Shown here: piece after piece, positions 21,825-36,158 of the stretch
How the letters are laid out: the number at the start of each line of letters is the position of its first letter
How positions within the stretch are numbered: the stretch's first letter is position 1
From: Coriaria nepalensis
Lineage: Eukaryota > Streptophyta > Magnoliopsida > Cucurbitales > Coriariaceae
Assembly (NCBI GenBank): GCA_027186245.1
Contig: CP114491.1
Coordinates: 10,909,501-10,973,500 of the forward strand
Direction of reading: 5' to 3'
Length of the DNA: 64,000 bases
Notes under the pieces: model-generated
The model's input: only the letters and a program-made list of their open reading frames with translations
Database searches by the model: none
What the model was told of the DNA's origin: nothing
Position numbers and translations under genes: made by a program

Positions 21825-24800
21825 ATGTGGACAAATGTTTTCAAAATTGTATATCTCTGAACCTCAATCGACTAATAACTCACTTGATTATCCTTGTTTC
21901 ACAATGCTATTAGTATCTATAAACTGCCATTCATATTCTTCTAATGATGTACATTCAAATTTTACTGCAGGGAGGTCTGCACCAAATATCATGGTTCCAG
22001 TTTCTCCCACTTGAATCTGATTTCAACCCTCTACCTGATAAAAGGTTAGGCTTGATCCCCTTTTTTTCTTAGCTGCAGAACATTAGAAGTTATTCTTTGT
22101 ATATAGAAGAGGTGTCAACAATTGGTATTCGGAAATCAAACGGGATTGCCATGTTGTGTTTTTTTTGTTTTTTACTCGGTTCCGTTTCAAACTCTTGGTC
22201 TTTAAATCTGTTTTTGGTTATTTTAATTTGTCTTTCCAATTGCACCATTTAGATTTTCTAATTTATATCAAGCACACAAAATACAGGTACTCAGATAGGG
22301 AGTACTGAGAGGGGAGAGTAGGGAGAGAGACTATTATTTTAAAGATTGAGCAAGTTATTTAAAGGGATGGAGGAAGGGAAAATGATTTCTGGAAGTTATC
22401 TTTTTTATGAACAATGGAGTACTAGTTTTGAAATATTGATTAATTTTAAATTAAACAAGTAGATAGACTTCTAAGTTATATAACCAACAACAATATATCT
22501 ATACTTTTGTGTGATTTTCTTAAGACTTGAATTTTTTTATTTTGTTGTTTTTCTGTTGGAAGTGTAAAGGGGGAGCCCAAAGACGTTGCCACATTTATTG
22601 TCCATTCCTCGCATCTTCAGTTGCAAAAGGAAGGATTTCTCAGTACATGGACAAACTCATTTGTAGGACCCTGGGATCCATCACAGGGCTTACATAATCC
22701 TGGTGAGAAATTCAAGGGCGGTTACTGATTGAGCATTCTAACAGGATGTGTAGAAGAAGTTGTGATACTTGGATTGATCCATGCCATGACCTTAAACTAC
22801 GTGATATAATATATCAAAAAAAGAACAAAATACACTAATCCTAAGAATCCATAAGCTTAGTTACAGATCTAGCACAACAATAAAAATGTTTTGTTGTTGT
22901 TGTGTTCCGAGTAGCAGAGAAATCTTCGACATATGTCTTAGGGTAAAACCATTACTTTCTGCTCATCTAACTTGTGTTCTATACAACACTTCCAGATGAT
23001 AAAATTAAGCTGTGGCTTTTTCTTCCTGGGCGCCATTCGTCTGTTGTTGAGACTGCTAAAGCTACTCTGTCCAGGTTAAAAGGTATCTATTCCTGGATCT
23101 TCGTATTGATATGTCACTATGGACATAAGTAAATGTGTGCGCAATTGTATTACATTTGAGTTGTACACATGGTCTGTTAGCTGTTTTGTAGATTCTAATT
23201 ATGAAAGCTTCTTGTTTATTACTTTTTGGTTCGTATAAGACCTGATGAATAGAACTTTCACTAACATTATCCTTTTTGGTAGTTGTTGCATCTGGACTTT
23301 GGCTGGCTCCTGGGGACTCGGAAGAGGTTGCAGTTGCCCTTTCTCAAGCCTTGCGGAATTGTATTGAAAGGTCGTGTTTCATTCATTTCTGAAATTTTAA
23401 GTGATATTACCTGTCCTGACAGTATCTTACTGTCATCTTATATGGGAATGACAGAGCACTTGTTGGACTTTCCTATACAAGATATGGAGATGTATTTTTG
23501 AAGTGTCATCCATCTCACAGTGAAGAAGTTTTCAGGTTTCTTGTACCATACTCAGCTTTCTGGATTCTTCCGTATGATTCATGTGGTGTCTTCTCTAGAC
23601 CTCATACATTTTCTTTCATGCCTGTATTTGTATATCAATACCATATTTGCTTCACACATTGCAGTAGTATATATTTAGAACATGTTTGTGAAAGATGAGA
23701 AATTTGCCTCAATTGTCTTTAGGTCAACTTGGAAGGTTGTAGTTTAATATTGGTTACAAGGGAACACAAATAATTCTGGTTTGAAAGTTTATGAGTAGTG
23801 AAAAAGGCATAAGTTTTTGGTATATGTTGATGCAATTGTAACCCGAAAATCTTTTGGTGCACAAATAGACCGATCACTCATCCAGTAATTTTCTGCATTT
23901 GAGAATTCAAAAGGATGTAATAACTAATAAGACAGGGGGGTTTCCTTTTCTCAGGGTTTGTTTTTATGACAAGTAGGGCATAATGGTTTTTGTCTTTTTT
24001 GATGATATGATGAAGTGCTGATGAGATAATGAACTCGCTAACATGAATCGTGGAGTCCCACTGTTTCAGCATGTTTATATTTCTACTCTGCTTGAAGTTC
24101 TGACATGTAGTAATATCAATACTTGCATTTGGTGCCGTAATTCTTTTCACATATTTTTCTTCTCTCCTCGTCTGTTTGTGTTTCACTTTCTTACTTTTCT
24201 TTTTCCTTACAAAGTGGGGTTTGATGGAGGAGGTATGGCTGTGTTGGTGGGGAGAAGTGAGAACTAGTTCATTTTACTATATTTGGCTGTGCTGGTGGGG
24301 TTTGGTGGAGGTGGTATGGCTGTGTTGGTGGGGAGAAGTGAGAATTAGTTTCATTTTACTATATCTGGTCTTGTTGGTTGATGTTTGCTACTCACATGGG
24401 TTTCTATCTTTGAAGATTTGCTAATTCATAAGTGGCATTGAGCAGGAGAGGCCAGCCTACAATTGAGTTCATCTTTGCTGCCACTGAAGAGGCAATCTTT
24501 GTACATGCTCTTATATGTGCAAAGTAAATTACTGGATTTCTAAGGTTTTTATATATATATATTTTTTTCTTCCACCATATTAGCTGATGAAAGGTTTTTT
24601 CTATTTGTTTTAGGCACATTCGATCACTTTCAAGCAGTGATATGGAAAGAGTAGTGAAACGCTCTTTTCATGGTTCACGATATAGGCTTCCAGGTCGGTG
24701 CGACATCAGTTGTAGGATTCTGATTCCTAATAGCTACCTAAGCTGTATTACATAACTCCTCTTCTATCCAACATAGTTTATCTTTCTGTCTCGTCTCCTT

Positions 24801-27800
24801 AAAAATGATCTTTTACTCGGTGCTCGCGGGAACTTTTCCTCTACTCTGTCTGCTCTTTCTCATCGTAACTTGTCCTTCCTGCCTGGACCAACAATAGTAA
24901 GGGAGGAGGGAGAGGAGAGGGTTAAGTAATGAGTTTGCTTAGACCACGTGATTTTTATTATCTAAAAAAATTTCTAGTGAAGAATCTATAGTATTAGGGA
25001 AGAACATATTGTCTTAGAATGACTCTTCAAGTTGTGAAAAGTAAGTGGAACTAACATTGTCATTCTTCTTGAGAGTTCCACACCTTGGGTTTCATGTAAC
25101 ACACTACTTCTTAAGTTTCCACCTTTATAGTTACTATTTCTTCTAATATCTATTTTTGCTTTTACAGTGATAGTTTCTCCTCATGGAATTCGTGGGAGGC
25201 TTACTGGAATTTGTGCCAGTGATCTTGTCAAGAAAGTATATCTTAGGTATATCTTATTCCATCGTTTTATGTTTGAAAACACCCCAATTATCTCCGTTTA
25301 GATGTATAGATTAATGTGTAGGTTGAAACTTCTTTGTTTGAAACAGTTCTGGAAAGTTCAGGACCTCAAAAGGATCTACTGTTCTACCATATCACCTTTC
25401 TGGTTCTGGCTGCCTGTTGAGGGGCCAAAGTTGCTATGTTGAAGTTACACTTGGCTGTCCCAAATCAAGAAATGATGGGCCATTGCAATCCAACTCAAAC
25501 TCCAGGAACGTAACCAAGGATCAGGTTGCCGAATATCTTGCAGAACGAGATGATCAGAAAGGGTCACCGGATCATTCATCATGTCATGAAAAAACTTTTA
25601 TCTATTCAGCTGAGGCGGTGCTTGTCCCTGTCTTCCAAACATCATTTGCAAGATATTCTTTGAAAAGGTAGTTCTCTTGTCTGACTCCATTTTTGGAATT
25701 GGAAGTTGCTTTGAACCTCAGATTGTTGGTAGTGAAGCAGGTCAAAATGTCGCTTCAGTCATACAGCTGAAGAAATTTTGGACTAGTATGCTTTTTGTCA
25801 TTTTCAGTTTTATAATGTCTCTCTAGTGTGCGTAAATGCTTGCCAGAGTTAGCTTTCTCCCCAGTTTCTCCCTGCATATTTGCAACTGTGCAATCATGAT
25901 AGTTTGAAAGAAGTACTTAGCTGGGTCAGCAATGATTTTCCTTACGAGCTTGTCTGAGATCCCGAGTTAACTTTTTAAGAACCTAGCTAGGCTGGTCATG
26001 CTCCTCATACCTCTTCAGTTATTAGTTATTTCTAAGTGCTACTTGAACTAACATTGGTGATTTCAACTAGCAGATTTTGGATGCAAAATTGGGTAGGACC
26101 ATCACTGCCTGTTTCCTATTGCTTTATGCATGGGTTAGTCTCTTTATTTCTACTTGCTATTTTTTTTAGTTATCTCCTAGGATTCAATCTTAGATAATGA
26201 TAGTTTATTGTTGGTCGCTAAATTTGGCTCACTGAATATCATTACTTGAACTTTGTTAAGGATTTTTTTTGTTCCTTTATTAGTCTTAGGTTTGATGTAA
26301 TTTGTTTGCTTATCGATGACTCAGAAAGACACAAACTAGGGAAATGAACTATGGAGCACCTTCATTGCAATATATTGCTTTGCAGTGCTACTTATTAAGA
26401 AACAAAGAGAGTAACCAACGCATAAAGCTGTGGGAACTGGCCATTCATATCTATACTTCTGATTGGATGGCTGGTTCTCACCGTCGGTGCATGTCTTTCA
26501 AAATTATCAAGAATTTGACCTGTGGTTATAAATCTGAATTCACATGCATGTCTGTATATAGTATTTGTAAGTATTTAAAGAATAATTCCTAACTCCTTAG
26601 CTTTCCTTTCTTATGGTTTTGGTTTCTCCAGTGCTGGAAATATAGATTCCATGGAAGGATTATGTAATGAAGCCGACGAAGTGAATGCGCTGCATGGATA
26701 TGATAGTAGCAACAACAGTAATAGTAGCAGCATCAGCAGCATAAGCAGTAGCTCTAGTGATAGTGACTACAAGATGACTGAAGGAGCGAGTGAGCTCGAG
26801 GCAGATGCTGATTCTGTAACATGTAGATACTCTGGGTTGTCATCGAAGCTGCAGTTGGAGAATAATTGTCACAAATCGGTACCTTATTTGTTTTTTTTGA
26901 CTGTCTTATCTTTGTACTTACCTATGATTTATCCACAAAAATGAATGTCTTAACTTGAAATTCTCAAATATATAAACATATTCATCTTTGTACTTACCAT
27001 GATGTTTTGTATGACTTGGTGCTTCATAAATTTCATGGTCATGCTGTGCATTCTATCTACAGCTTGGATCTTATCATCTGAATGTTTTATCTAAGCTTCC
27101 AATATATATGGTTGAGGATTAATTGCATCGTAACCCTGTTTTGATATATTGCATCATTGGTGGGTGGTTCAAAGGTCTCTTATTGTTGAATTGAAGTTAC
27201 AGATTTGGGCCTTGTCCAAACTGTGATTAATGTGTAGTTTTGTAATGAGACGGTTACACTTACACCTTTACTAAGATATATTGTTACTGAATGTATGGTA
27301 GCAGCAGACAATTGAAAATATGACTAATGTTTTCTCGTATGTGGACTCTCGATACAGCTGTTAAGATTTGGACCTTCTACTTACTCTCTCTTTCTCTCTC
27401 GCACGCGCCTGTCTTTGTGTTTTGGTTGAAATAGTCATTCTAATCCTTTGGTCCAGTTTGTGATTAAGTGCATTCTGTTTTAATAGATACTTGCTTGGGT
27501 AGGAATTTGATCAGTACTGCCACGTTCTTTTCTTTCTATGCTTCTAAATTTCTGATTACTAGGTCTCTTTTAATTTTTATCGGATTTTATAAATGTGGAT
27601 GTTATAAGCCTACAAATTGCTTCCACGCGTTGTTGCCTATGATTTTAGCTTGATAACAAAGAAGTATATTCTCTGGTAAATTTGGGGCTTTCAGATTTGT
27701 AATTGATAAAGTGGCCATCTATTTATCAGGGTTCTAAGCGTGCTCGAGTAGGTGTGTCAGATTCATTTGATCGTGTGGGTGCATCTACAAATGTTTCAAT

Positions 27801-30800
27801 GCGTGATGCATGCAACTCTGATTTTGGCTCTGTGGAAGTTAACAATTCAGCCATTACGGGAGTTGCAAACGAACAGATTGGGTCACATTGGGATTGGGAT
27901 GATGATGATAGAGGTATGGATATGGATATTCAAGCTCTTCTCTCTGAGTTTGGTGATTTTGGAGACTTCTTCGAGAATGATTCATTGCCTTTTGGGGAGG
28001 TATTTTCTTGCTCTTATTCTTGGCTTTTATGCAATTAAATGGTTTTTTAGATCGTTATTTTCTCTGAGTTGGGTAATTTTGGAGATCTCTTCGAGAATTC
28101 TTTTGGGTGAGGTATTTTCTTATGCTTTAAAAAACTCTACTTTAACGAGTTTTAATGTTTTTTAACATGGTTTTTAATGCTGTCACGAACTCAAAGCATT
28201 GGTGAGAATTTTAAACATGACAGCTCTAAATGCTCGATAAATAAATAAATCTTCCCATTTTTTTTTGTTTTGCCTCGTTTATATTTATTTTTCTTCCACA
28301 TTTATTTCGTTTTGGTATTATTTATGGTTATGTGATATATATTTGATTGAATCTTATAATAATCCTGAAGCCCCCAGGAACTGCAGAATCCCAGGTACTT
28401 TTATTGTCTGCCCCGGATTATGGAGATGTAGGGAGCAGTCCAGTTGGGATTATGGATGTTTCCGATCAGATGCTATTGCCTGTGGGTTTCCCGTCCATTG
28501 AAAGCTTTAATCCACCACCTCCAGTCACTGCAGAGGAGAGTCTAAGCATAAGTCATGATGATTTCATGAACAATGCAGCGACCTTGGGAACGGAAAACCA
28601 CATCTTAGCATCTTCTGCAGGAGAGTTTGATCAAATAGTGAAAGCTGAAGCATTAATGACATTTGCTCCTGAATATGGAGCAGTTGAAACCCCTACGAGT
28701 GAGCTATCTTCCTCAATTTTCAGAAGCCCATATGTTCCAAAGTTGCGGATGGTGGAGAATACAAAATCAGGGTCAAATAATTATAAATATGGTGCTATAC
28801 CGCCCTCTTTGCTTTGTTTTCGTGGGTCAGATGAGAAGGCTGGAATGCCCTTGAATCCTAACTTATGTACTGTCCTACCGTCAAAGAACTATTATTCTCA
28901 TGTGGACAGTGTGAAAGAGAAACATGAAAGAAAATTAGTTATGTGCAATTATAGAATTTCTGCAGATGGGGTTCCATCATCTTCGTTATCCAATCTCAAT
29001 TCCAAAAGTGCTGTTAAATCTGTGAGGCAAATGGCTGAAGGTGCATTTGAAGCTGATAACTTATTCATATCTCAGAAGAACGTGCTTGCAACTGAAGTGG
29101 AGTGTCTCATGCTGCAAGCCTACATGTGTAGAATACGGCATACCCTCCCGCCTTCAAGCAGTTCAATGTCTATCAGTTTCAGTAGGTCGACTGGAAGCAC
29201 TCTTTTTAATCAGTTGCCTGGTGATCCTAGTATGATGACGGAGAGTATAAGTGGCAGGTATGAGGAGAGGAGGAAAGAATCTATACCAGTTAGAATAGCT
29301 GGTAATATTGATGGAGGAATTTTAGACGGACATCTAAATGCACCTGTTGGTGTTTGGCGGACTGTTGGAGTTGCTAAAGTCTCAAAACCCACCAATTCAA
29401 CAAGCGTAGAAGTTAGTCCATCTTTACCCCATAGTTCTTTCCATGAGGAAGGAGTTCTCACTTTTGGGCACAGGCAACCACTTCAGGAGCTTCTTGATGG
29501 CCTGCCATTACTTGTCCAACATGCAACTTCTTTTGTAGATCTGGCCATGGATGCGGACTGTGTTGATGGTCCATATGGTTGGCTTGCATTGCAAGAACAA
29601 TGGAGAAGGGGATTTTCTTGTGGACCTTCTATGGTTCATGCAGGTTGTGGGGGGACCTTGGCTTCTTGTCATTCACTGGACATTGCTGGAGTGGAGTTGG
29701 TTGATCCACTTTCTGCTGATGTAAGGTTTCACTATATAATCTTTATATTTTTCTATTTTGCCAATAAGAACCCGTTTTGCTTATCTGATGTATATTTTGA
29801 CCTTGGTTTCCACAGTTGGGATCTAAATATTATTGCTAAAGATATTGTTCTTACTGATTATTATTAGGCCTTGCTGTCAGACTGCAGGTAGCTCTTGAAG
29901 TAATTCAAAGCTAAAGAATGCAATGCATAGATTCATGTTGGAAAATTGCTTCAGTAAATTAGATTTATTGATATTCCTGTTAATAATCGACACACCAAAC
30001 ACTTGAGACTCCCTTGTGTGAGAGAACTGATTCAAATCAAATTCCGTCTTACCAAGAAACAAACCAAGTATACCTGAATTGTTTTGTAAATGTAGGGGCT
30101 AATCATTTTAATGTCTGACAATTCTTCGGTCACCACTTTATGCTTATCATTCTTGGTTGTCTTGTTATGAAAAAGGCATATTGTTCTAGTGTATATGTTA
30201 ATCACACCTTGTGTTATTACTTTCTGCATGAAACATGACTGGAGAGATATGATAATGAAACAACTATGAGTGTTTTGAGGATATTTTATTTTCCAGGTCT
30301 ATGCTCCATCAGTAATGACCTTGCTGCAGTCTGACATAAAATCAGCCTTGAAATCCGCATTTGAAATTTTGGATGGACCATTGACTGTAATTGATTGGTG
30401 CAAAGGCCGCAATCAATCATATGATTCAGGAAGTGCAGGTGATGGATTGTCTGCTGAGTCTACTGTAAACGAATGTAAAGAGTCATCTAGTACTATAACT
30501 TTATCTGTTGGAGATCCCATCAGCCCATCTCAGTCTTCTACTGGTGGATCATCTTGCCTCAAAGGTAAATTAACTTGTTTATAGGCCATGTGATAATTAT
30601 TAAGTACAGTAATTATCTTTGCATTTGGTTGCCCCAGTTGGCAGTGCAATTGAGGGAGCTAAAGTAGATGAGACATCCCAAAGGAGATTAAACCAGGAAA
30701 TCTGTAATTCAGACCCAGAGCAGCAGCTGGCTTCCCGACTGAGACCAACTCTTGTTGTGCTGCCATCCCCTGCGATACTTGTAGGGTATGCTTCATTGTT

Positions 30801-33800
30801 TTCGGCTTATCATGTTTCTATCACTTTCGGTGAGACTGGCTTACATATCAGGACAACTTGTTCACTTGCCTGGCTTATGTTGACCATGCATGAATAGCAT
30901 ATTTATTGGGCAAAATTAGTTCGAGGGTTAGAATAAGAACTCATCGATACTTCTATGTATAGAACTTCTATTATTGTCATTGTATGTATAACTGCAAAGC
31001 TTCATGCTCAAGCCATCTGCGAATTATTTATGGGATAGACTGCGTAATACACTGTAATGGCCTGAATATAATGACTTGTGTAATAGGTATCAGGATGATT
31101 GGCTCAAGACATCTGTGAGTTCCTTACAACTTTGGGAAAAAGCTCCTCTCGAGCCATATGCTCTTCAGAAACAGGTAAGTGATCTGAAATTTGTACAGCC
31201 AATCTCACCGGTGCACCATTTTGTCCCCGTGCACCTCTGTACTTTATAACTTAATGAACGAAAATAGCTTACATTTTCTGCAAATTTATTACTCATTAAT
31301 TTTTGCAGATTACTTATTGTGTTATATGTCCAGACATTGATCCGCTTACTTCTGCTGCTGCTGATTTTTTCCAACAATTGGGTATTGGTAAGTAGTAGCC
31401 CCGTTCCATCCAGGGAAAACTAGGATTAACACCCAAAACTTATCATAAATTATAATGAATACTCAAAACTTTATATAATTATAATCAACACCCATTTTTA
31501 AGTTTTATTCATAAGTAACCCCCAATTCATAATATTTTGTCTTCTTTTAATGGAGCTATACATGTGGCATTCATGTGTATGCCACATGGATGACACATGC
31601 AAATAAAATAAGTGAAAAACATTTCAGTGATTTCAAAATCCTAACTGACCCATCCCAAATCATGTGGGTTATATCCAAATAGAAAAACTTAACCCAAAAC
31701 AAAACCCCTAAATCCCTTTCTTCAACCTCAACCTCAACCTCACGATTCACGAACGTGAGAAACCGAGAAAGGGATCTTCAACCCCATTTGTCGTCAACCT
31801 GACCCCTCTTTGTCAGACTTCTACCCTCGTGAACTCTACAGCAAATAAACGAATGGTGAAGGTTGATGAAGACAAATGGGGTTGAACATCCCTTTCTCTG
31901 TTTCTCACGTTCATGAATTGTGAGGTTGAAGAAAGGGATTTAGGGATTTTGTTTTGGGTTAACTTTTTTATTTGGATATAGCCCACATTATTTGGTATGG
32001 GTTGGGTAGGATTTTGAAATCACCGAAACGTTTTTATTTATTTTATTTTCGCGTGTCGTCTACGTGGCATGCATGTGTACAGCTCCATTAAAAGAGGACA
32101 GAATGGTATGAATTGGGTTTATTTATAATTAACACTTAAAATTGGGTGTTGGTTGTAATTATACAACATTTTGGGTGTTCATTATAACTTATGTAAGTTT
32201 GGGTGTTAATCCTAGTTTCCCCTTCCATCCATGTACATAAAACTAATCCTGAACTTCTGCATCATAGACTTCTCATTTCTGTATTTTTGTTCCTCCAAGA
32301 ACGCTGAAATTTTATTATCAGTGTGTATATTTGAATCTTACTAGTTTTTAGCTCCTGTCTGGCTTCTAGCAGAATCTGTCATGGAGTCCAGTGTGGAAGA
32401 TCTCATTGTATTCAAGGGATGATTTTTGAGAGGACTCATTCTGTACAGAAATAATAATAATTATAATGATAGTAATAATTGCGGGGGCTTATTCCTGGTT
32501 TCAGCTCTGGCAGTCTAGCCCCTGTTTTAAACTCTTGAATCAGTAAAACACTCGCATAGTTTTGAACTTTTGACTTCTTAATCCCCTTTTTTTTGCTTCT
32601 CTCACCAGTGTATGAGACTTGCAAACTGGGAATCCATTTGCCGCAGAGTTTGGGAAACCAAATGGAGGTAGATTCTGGGAAGTTGTTGCCTTCTGGTTTT
32701 GTCTTACTCGATTGCCCTCAATCAATGAAGATTGAGAGCAGTAATGCGTCTCTTCTAGGCTCCATAAGCGACTATTTACTTTCTTTGTCAAATGGTTGGG
32801 ACTTAATGAGCTTTCTCAAGTCTCTTTCTAAAGCTTTGAAAGCTTTGAAACTTTCTCCATCCATGTCTACAAACCCAAAGGAAGGAAGTAGTGGCTTGTG
32901 TATGGTAAGTAGGAAATTTTTCCATCTCAAGTTATATTGTATTGTAAATGGGTTAAAACAAAATCTATAAACCATAGATCAATAGTTACAGCTTTAGTTG
33001 TTTTCTTGCAACTTAATATTGTTTAAGATTTGCAAATGGAGCATCAGAGGTTATATACTCAAAGTTTCCTACTTTCCACTTTTGATTTTTGTTTATATAC
33101 ATAAGCGTACTCCATCAGTCTGAAAATGTATTAGAATATTTGTCCTTATACATCTAACTTTTAGTTTATGTTTGTGAGAATTCATTTGACTTTTGAACTT
33201 ATATAAAGCCAAGCTTAAGCTATTGAAATTGTTTTCTCTGTGACATTTGCATGTGTTTAAATGGCATGAATTGTAACATGATCATTGTGATGATAAGTGG
33301 TCATATCGTATTACCTGCTTCCCTTGAACTCATAGGCTAATAATGTTTCACAGGTATTCTACAATACCCCAATAGTAATTTCCGTGGATTATTCACTCAC
33401 TTTCATCCATTCTATTATCTACATGACTTCATCTCATTGGTCCAGAGTATCATCATTACTCTAGGAGTGTTCTAGAATTTCTCTAATTACACAACAATAT
33501 TGCATGGTGAAGAAATTTTACCCTTTTTTTCTGTTTCACTCTTTGGTACTCCATTATTAATACCTGACATATATGACCACTTGCATTATGCTTCTTTTTC
33601 TCCAGGTGTTGTATGTAGTCTGCCCTTTTCCTGAACCGATGGCAGTTTTACAAACAATTGTCGAGTCTGCTGTTGCTGTGGGATCAGTCACTCTCCAATC
33701 AGATAGAGATAGGAGGACAGTACTGCATAGTCAGGTTGCAAAGTCATTGAGCTGCTCAGCATCTGTTGATGAAGCATCAATATCAAATGTTCTAGTACTT

Positions 33801-36158
33801 TCAGGGTTTAGCCTTCCCAAAGTAGTGTTGCAGATTGTGACGGTTGATGCCATCTTTAGAGTTACTAGTCCATCACTAAATGAACTTGTCATTCTGAAGG
33901 AGATGGCTTTTACTGTTTACAACAAGGCTCGTCGAATATCACGAGGATCCTCAAATGATATGGTCCAGCCATCATCTAGTAGATCTCACTCAGTCCTGAC
34001 CCCCGTGTCTTCTTCCATTTCTGGGATGTGGAAAGATTGCGTAGGTCCGCGAATGACAGGCCATCCTCTTCCAAGAGAAGGTGAAATTGATGCTACTTTG
34101 AGGCCTGCGACTTGGGATAATTCATGGCAAACAAGAGCTGGATCATTAAGCTGTGATCCAAATAGAATTGGAGATTATTTCTTTCAAGATGAAACCCGTT
34201 ACATGTTTGAACCACTTTTTATTCTGGCAGAACCTGGTTCTCTTGAGCGTGGAGTTTCACCAACAAGTTTTGGTAATTTGGGAATAGATTCATCAAAGCC
34301 ATTTTCGGATGACAGTAGCGGAGGCTTTATGCAAGGTGCAAGTTCAGTAGGAAGTATGGACAAGGGAGATGGATCCGAGCCAGATGGATTTGGATCTGGC
34401 CATCAAAAGATTCCAAGCCTTCATTGTTGCTATGGATGGACAGAGGATTGGCGTTGGCTGGTATGTGTTTGGACAGATTCAAGGGGAGAACTATTGGACA
34501 GCCATGTGTTCCCGTTTGGTGGAATTAGCAGTAGGCAGGACACAAAGGGCCTGGAGTGCGTTTTTGTTCAAGTCCTCCAGCAAGGCTGTCAGATACTTCA
34601 GGCATGTGCTTCTCCTGATTCCAGCACTTTCAAGCCCAGAGATTTTGTTATCGCACGAATCGGACCTTTTTATGAACTAGAATACCTAGGTATGAGTTCC
34701 TTTTGAAATCTTATAGTGCTTCCCACTTCCTTTTTTCTCCTGTGTAAAGTTGCAGAATGATAATAAGATGCTTGTTGCTCAAGTAGTTCTGTACTTTCTG
34801 CATGAAAGACCGGTGACCACGGTGACCACTGCTAATTTCTTCTCATTGACGTCTGATTTTTTAATTTTTTCACAACATATCTTGCATAGATAAGTTTTAA
34901 TCTGAGATGAGCCTGCAGGGCATTTTCTAATTTCTTCTTAAAACCTCGCCAATTTTCTTGTAGAGATGCTAGAGCTCTTGTAATAAGTATATAATTCTAT
35001 TTTAAAGCAAGATTCCTGTTTCATCTTAGATTTTCAATTTTTGTTGGGCCTGACGCAAAATTCTATCATTGATTTGTGAACAGAGTGGCAGAAAGCCATT
35101 TACTCGGTTTGGGGAGCTGAGGTGAAAAAATGGCCCCTGCAACTTCGGCGCTGTATGCCAGATGGAATGCCTCCAAGTAGTAACGGGTCTCCCTTGCAGC
35201 AACAGGACATGAGTTTGATCCAAGACAGGACCTTTCCGTCCTCACCTATTCCTTTGTATAGCCCTCATTCAAAACCTTCTGGCTTTATGAAGGGTGGTGT
35301 TGGGCAAGCTGCTGCAAGAAAGCAACTTATGGGTGGCCATACAGCAGTTAATAGCTCAAGGGGTTTGCTTCAATGGGTTCAGAGCATCAGTTTTGTTGCA
35401 ATTTCACTTGATCATTCTTTACAGCTTGTTTTTCAAGCTGATTTATCTTCTCCTGGTAAAACATTCTCTTACTCTATGTGAATCTAAGAATGCTCGTATG
35501 CATGCATTACAGGGTATTCTTTCAGTACTTACCTGAAGTTTGTACAGGAGGAACTCAAGGCACAGTTGGTACTGCAGGTCAATCAAGCTATCTGGAAGGT
35601 TTCACTCCTGTAAAGTCACTTGGTTCTAGTTCTGCTTCCTATATTTTAATCCCATCCCCAAGCATGCGGTTCCTTCCTCCGACTCCTTTACAACTTCCCA
35701 CATGCCTGACCACAGAGTCCCCACCATTAGCACATCTCCTGCACAGCAAGGGCTCTGCAATTCCCCTTACAACTGGTTTTGTTGTTTCGAAAGGAGTGCC
35801 GTCCATGAGGAGAGAGTCCAGAAGCAACATCAAAGAAGAATGGCCTTCAGTTCTTTCAGTTAGTCTGATTGATTATTATGGTGGCTCTAACACCAACCAA
35901 GAGAAAAACACAAAGGGGGTTATGAAGGCGGGGGGGGTGAGGAGCTCAAGCTCAGAGGCTAGGGATTTTGAAATTGAGACTCACTTGATTCTGGAGGCTC
36001 TAGCTGCTGAGCTTCATGCCCTTTCATGGATGACTGCAAGTCCAACATATTTGGATCGACGAACAGCATTGCCTTTTCATTGTGATATGGTTTTGAGACT
36101 TAGAAGAATTCTTCATTTCGCTGACAAGGAACTCTTCTCTCGGCATGCTGACAAGTAA
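21825..36158 (+). CDS. MED13: Mediator of RNA polymerase II transcription subunit 13
   Basis: 22 exons: 21825-21848, 21971-22044, 22563-22702, 22996-23082, 23283-23370, 23455-23535, 24446-24523, 24614-24693, 25168-25246, 25347-25667, 26074-26133, 26632-26878, 27730-27999, 28371-29720, 30297-30564, 30638-30785, 31087-31174, 31309-31387, 32609-32904, 33606-34689, 35084-35455, 35548-36158. Joined length is 5925 nt, 1974 residues, all phases matching; Arabidopsis MED13 is about 1920. The N-terminal domain opens MWTNVFKI, then GGLHQISWFQFLP, and contains FLPGRHSSVVETA and RYGDVFLKCHPSHSEEVF. A long disordered middle follows, with a Ser/Asn run in exon 12 and the 1350-nt exon 14. The MID/C-terminal part contains LRPTLVVLPSPAILVGYQ and VLYVVCPFPEP, ending LRLRRILHFADKEL. 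MED13 links the CDK8 kinase module to core Mediator in the nucleus; Arabidopsis mutants (macchi-bou 2, grand central) mistime embryo patterning. The gene looks intact. Confidence 0.95.
24219..24381. repeat. Two-copy tandem repeat, about 81-bp unit, in MED13 intron 6
   Basis: Copies at 24219-24299 and 24300-24381 share GTTTG.TGGAGG.GGTATGG, then GGCTGTGTTGGTGGGGAGAA. They differ by a few substitutions and one base. The unit is G-rich on the plus strand. Confidence 0.8.
27939..28124 (+). repeat. Duplicated 3' end of MED13 exon 13 with its splice donor
   Basis: The end of exon 13 and the first intron bases (27939-28012) recur 120 bp downstream inside intron 13 (28059-28124). Both contain TCTCTGAGTT, then ATTTTGGAGA, then CTTCGAGAAT and GAGGTATTTTCTT. 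The second copy lacks about nine bases and carries several substitutions, but keeps a GAG/GTATTT donor. Confidence 0.8.
31413..32222. mobile_element. Foldback / Mutator-like MITE with 9-bp target duplication in MED13 intron 18
   Basis: The left end begins GGGAAAACTAGGATTAAC and the right end is its near-perfect inverse. The inverted repeat runs inward for almost the whole element, so its 810 bp form two arms of roughly 370-400 bp around a short centre near 31820. The direct repeat TTCCATCCA flanks both sides (31404-31412 and 32223-32231), a 9-bp target duplication as made by Mutator-like transposases. There is no coding capacity, so it depends on an enzyme encoded elsewhere. It sits between exons 18 and 19, whose splice sites are unaffected. 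Confidence 0.88.
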
